Made by a program: the position numbers and the translations under genes. The notes beneath the pieces were generated by a model. The model was not told the DNA's origin. It worked only from the letters and a program-made list of their open reading frames with translations, and made no database searches. 7,281 bases of DNA, taken from an uncultured Oscillospiraceae bacterium (GTDB lineage Bacteria; Bacillota; Clostridia; Oscillospirales; Acutalibacteraceae). Of the stretch, positions 5,601 to 7,281 are shown in pieces. The stretch spans positions 1 through 7,281 of the forward strand of contig URJF01000071.1 of NCBI GenBank assembly GCA_900548085.1, given 5' to 3'. The first letter of the stretch is position 1. Each line of letters opens with the position of its first letter.

Positions 5601-5971
5601 CAGATAATAAAAAGAATGAAAACGAAGAAATATGCTGTGATGCAGAATGTGTTCACGAGCAACTGCTAAAAATAGTGAATGAGACTATGCCCGACGAAAC
5701 CGAGCTGTACGACCTGTCGGAACTTTTTAAGGTTTTCGGAGACTCAACGAGAATAAGAATTTTGTTCGTTTTGTTTGAGGCAGAGGTTTGTGTTTGCGAT
5801 TTGGCTAAGGTGCTCAATATGACACAGTCGGCTATATCCCATCAACTCCGTATATTGAAGCAGAATAAATTGGTAAAGAGCAGGCGAGAGGGCAAGTCGA
5901 TTTTTTATTCACTTGCAGACGGTCATGTTCGCACCATTATTTCTCAGGGCCTCGACCATATAGAAGAATGA
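5597..5971 (+). CDS. ArsR/SmtB-family metal-sensing repressor
   Basis: This 124-residue winged-helix repressor has the recognition region MTQSAISHQLRILKQ (75-89) and the beta-wing RREGKSIFYSL (96-106). Two known metal sites of the family are readable. The alpha-5 site D108, H110, H121, E124 has exactly the spacing of the SmtB/CzrA-type zinc or nickel/cobalt site. The alpha-3N site of CadC type is present as C65-V-C67 in EVCVCDL plus N-terminal cysteines (C13, C14, C18). Metal binding normally releases such proteins from DNA. It overlaps the ACS-like gene by 4 nt (ATGA) and ends the operon, so autoregulation of the promoter at 3579 is the natural model; the ligand may be nickel, zinc, cobalt or cadmium. 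A terminator follows 5 nt after the stop codon. Confidence 0.92.
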   Translation: MTDNKKNENEEICCDAECVHEQLLKIVNETMPDETELYDLSELFKVFGDSTRIRILFVLFEAEVCVCDLAKVLNMTQSAISHQLRILKQNKLVKSRREGKSIFYSLADGHVRTIISQGLDHIEE

Positions 5972-5976
5972 TTATC

Positions 5977-6007
5977 GCACGAGCAGTTAGCTGCCCGTGC
6001 CTTTTTT
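5977..6007 (+). terminator. Terminator after the ArsR-type gene
   Basis: GCACGAGCAG (5977-5986) pairs with CTGCCCGTGC (5991-6000) around a TTAG loop, with a single internal A-C mismatch. It is followed by six T (6002-6007). It separates the nickel-handling operon from metF. Confidence 0.88.
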
Positions 6008-6021
6008 GTGGCTAATTCCTA

Positions 6022-6050
6022 TTGACAAAGTGGGAATTGCATTATATAAT
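6022..6050 (+). promoter_or_regulatory. Consensus promoter of metF
   Basis: TTGACA (6022-6027), a 17-bp spacer and TATAAT (6045-6050) match the sigma-A consensus perfectly and predict a start near 6057. The leader is only about 26 nt, too short for a SAM or cobalamin riboswitch. An inverted repeat AATTCC (6014-6019) / GGAATT (6033-6038) flanks the -35 box and could be a regulator site. Confidence 0.87.
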
Positions 6051-6082
6051 AATTTGATATTATTAAGCATTAGGTGAATTGT

Positions 6083-6949
6083 ATGAAAATCAGCGAAATA
6101 TTGAAAAATAATAAGGTTACTGTTTCTTTTGAGGTTTTCCCTCCAAAGCAGTGGGATAAGATAGAAAGTACTAAGCAGACCGTAAAAGCAATGTCGGAGT
6201 ACAAGCCGTCATTTATGTCCGTTACCTACGGTGCGGCAGGTACTCATTCCGGATATACTCAGGAGATAGCGAATTCAATTAAGGATTGCGGAGTTACACC
6301 TCTTTCTCATTTGACCTGCCTTACCTCTACCCGTGACAAAATTCATCAGGTAGTAGGCGATTTGCAGGCTAACGGAATAAAAAATATTCTTGCACTTCGT
6401 GGTGATATTCCGCAGGATTTTGACTTTGGAGCAGAGCATTATTTTACTAATGCTTATCAGCTTGTCAACGAGATAAAGTCTATCGGCGACTTTTGTGTTG
6501 GCGGTGCTTGCTATCCCGAGATGCACCCTGAGAGCAAGAACAGAGTAGATGACATTGAGTACCTAAAGCAAAAGGTTGACTGCGGCATAGAGTTCCTTAC
6601 CACTCAGATGTTTTTTGATAACGAAAAGTTCTTTAATTTCTATGAGATGTGCCAAATAAAAGGTATCAATGTTCCTATTATTGCAGGTATTATGCCTATT
6701 ACCAATGCAAAGCAGATTAGGCGCTCCATAGAGCTTTCTAACAGTAGTGTACCTGACAAGTTCTATCGCATTATGGACCGTTTCGGCGATGATCCAAAGT
6801 CGATGAAGCAGGCAGGTATCGTATATGCAACAGAGCAGATTATCGACCTTATGGCAAACGGATTTAACAATATCCATATCTACACTATGAATAAGCCCGA
6901 TGTTGCAGGAGCAATTATGAACGGACTTTCGGATATCATCAATGAATAA
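6083..6949 (+). CDS. metF: 5,10-methylenetetrahydrofolate reductase
   Basis: MetF reduces methylene-tetrahydrofolate to methyl-tetrahydrofolate with a flavin, feeding methionine synthase and, in acetogens, the methyl branch of the Wood-Ljungdahl pathway. The 288 residues match the usual size. Visible signatures are SFEVFPPK (15-22, with E17 the catalytic glutamate), SVTYGAAG (46-53), HLTC (76-79), LRGD (105-108), CYPEMHPES (143-151) and TQMFFD (174-179), all lining the flavin/folate pocket of the TIM barrel. AGGTGA (6072-6077) lies 5 nt before the ATG at 6083; a GTG at 6074 lies within that ribosome binding site, so the ATG is preferred. The stop codon overlaps the next gene by 8 nt, and that gene is a methionine synthase activation protein, so a role in methionine synthesis is the direct reading. 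No MetV or ferredoxin-type partner is visible. Confidence 0.96.
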   Translation: MKISEILKNNKVTVSFEVFPPKQWDKIESTKQTVKAMSEYKPSFMSVTYGAAGTHSGYTQEIANSIKDCGVTPLSHLTCLTSTRDKIHQVVGDLQANGIKNILALRGDIPQDFDFGAEHYFTNAYQLVNEIKSIGDFCVGGACYPEMHPESKNRVDDIEYLKQKVDCGIEFLTTQMFFDNEKFFNFYEMCQIKGINVPIIAGIMPITNAKQIRRSIELSNSSVPDKFYRIMDRFGDDPKSMKQAGIVYATEQIIDLMANGFNNIHIYTMNKPDVAGAIMNGLSDIINE

Positions 6950-7281
6950 AGCAGAAATTTTGCGCTATATGCGTACTAACAGCAAAACTACCGATGAGAA
7001 TATATTGTCCCTTGTGGACAGAGCTATGACTATTACAGAAGAAAATTCTGTGCCCAAAACTCTGTATCGCATTTTTGACTGCCATGTTACAGAGGATAGT
7101 CTTGTTGTCGGCGACTATGTTTTCAGCAGCAAACGCCTTGCAGCTAACCTTAAGGGCTGCGAGAGAGTAGTTATGTTCGGTGCAACTCTCGGTACTGCTA
7201 TCGACAGGTTGATTCGTGTGTATTCTTCTACAGATACTGCTATGGCTATAGCGTTGCAGGCAGCCTCTGCCTCTAAGATAG
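6942..7281 (+). CDS. Stand-alone methionine synthase (B12-dependent) activation-domain protein, cut by right edge
   Basis: The first 113 residues are visible and remain open to the end of the window. The segment VVMFGATLGTAIDRLIRVYSS followed by TAMAIALQAASASKI resembles the activation domain of cobalamin-dependent methionine synthase (Met_synt_B12 family). In full-length MetH that domain binds S-adenosylmethionine and re-methylates oxidised cob(II)alamin. In Clostridia it is often a separate gene of roughly 210-230 residues next to metF and a shortened metH, which fits this order. The ATG at 6942 overlaps the metF stop codon by 8 nt in another frame, and the ribosome binding site within metF is weak, implying translational coupling. 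Identification is by pattern from memory and lacks the C-terminal half. A truncated metH is expected just beyond the edge. Confidence 0.82.
   Translation, partial: MNKAEILRYMRTNSKTTDENILSLVDRAMTITEENSVPKTLYRIFDCHVTEDSLVVGDYVFSSKRLAANLKGCERVVMFGATLGTAIDRLIRVYSSTDTAMAIALQAASASKI

Noticed and set aside
6051..6082. SAM or cobalamin riboswitch before metF
   Set aside because: The predicted leader is about 26 nt, far too short for either aptamer, and a terminator occupies the sequence upstream of the promoter.
1..7281. CRISPR array, IS element or phage genes
   Set aside because: No spaced direct repeats, transposase motifs or terminal inverted repeats were seen on either strand.

Overview
The window looks like chromosomal DNA from an anaerobic, gut-type Firmicute in the Clostridia (Ruminococcus/Oscillospiraceae-like). 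This is inferred from moderate-to-low GC content, purine-rich AGGAG-type ribosome binding sites, near-consensus sigma-A promoters with 17-bp spacers, and gene content typical of strict anaerobes: a multi-cysteine iron-sulfur oxidoreductase, a flavodoxin with DUF3793, and CooC/CooT nickel chaperones. No phage, IS element or CRISPR array is visible.

Layout. (1) Positions 1-960, minus strand: the first 320 residues of an iron-sulfur oxidoreductase cut by the left edge, with a strong promoter and an 18-bp palindrome over its start point. (2) 961-1428 is intergenic but densely used: the divergent promoter of that gene, a promoter and gene for tRNA-Arg(CCG), its terminator, then a promoter flanked by two copies of one 20-bp operator design. 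(3) 1429-2429: a two-gene unit of a DUF3793 protein and a short-chain flavodoxin, closed by a large hairpin terminator. (4) 2567-3541: a Gfo/Idh/MocA-family dehydrogenase, probably expressed from a promoter lying inside the loop of the preceding terminator. (5) 3649-5971: a tightly packed five-gene operon of a His-rich small protein, CooT, a CooC-type ATPase, a stand-alone protein resembling the middle domain of acetyl-CoA synthase, and an ArsR/SmtB-type metal sensor. It has its own promoter and terminator. (6) 6083 to the right edge: metF and the start of a stand-alone methionine synthase activation-domain protein, from a consensus promoter.

How the parts fit. The flavodoxin unit and its twin operators suggest metal (probably iron) responsive electron-carrier switching. 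The five-gene operon reads as a nickel-handling module: two Ni-binding candidates, a CxC ATPase that in relatives loads nickel into CO dehydrogenase, an ACS-like partner, and a sensor with both known ArsR-type metal sites. No CODH or complete ACS gene lies in the window, so the enzyme this operon serves is unknown; this is the most interesting feature here. The metF pair supplies methyl-tetrahydrofolate and B12 reactivation for methionine synthesis; any link with the ACS-like operon through one-carbon metabolism is only suggested by adjacency.
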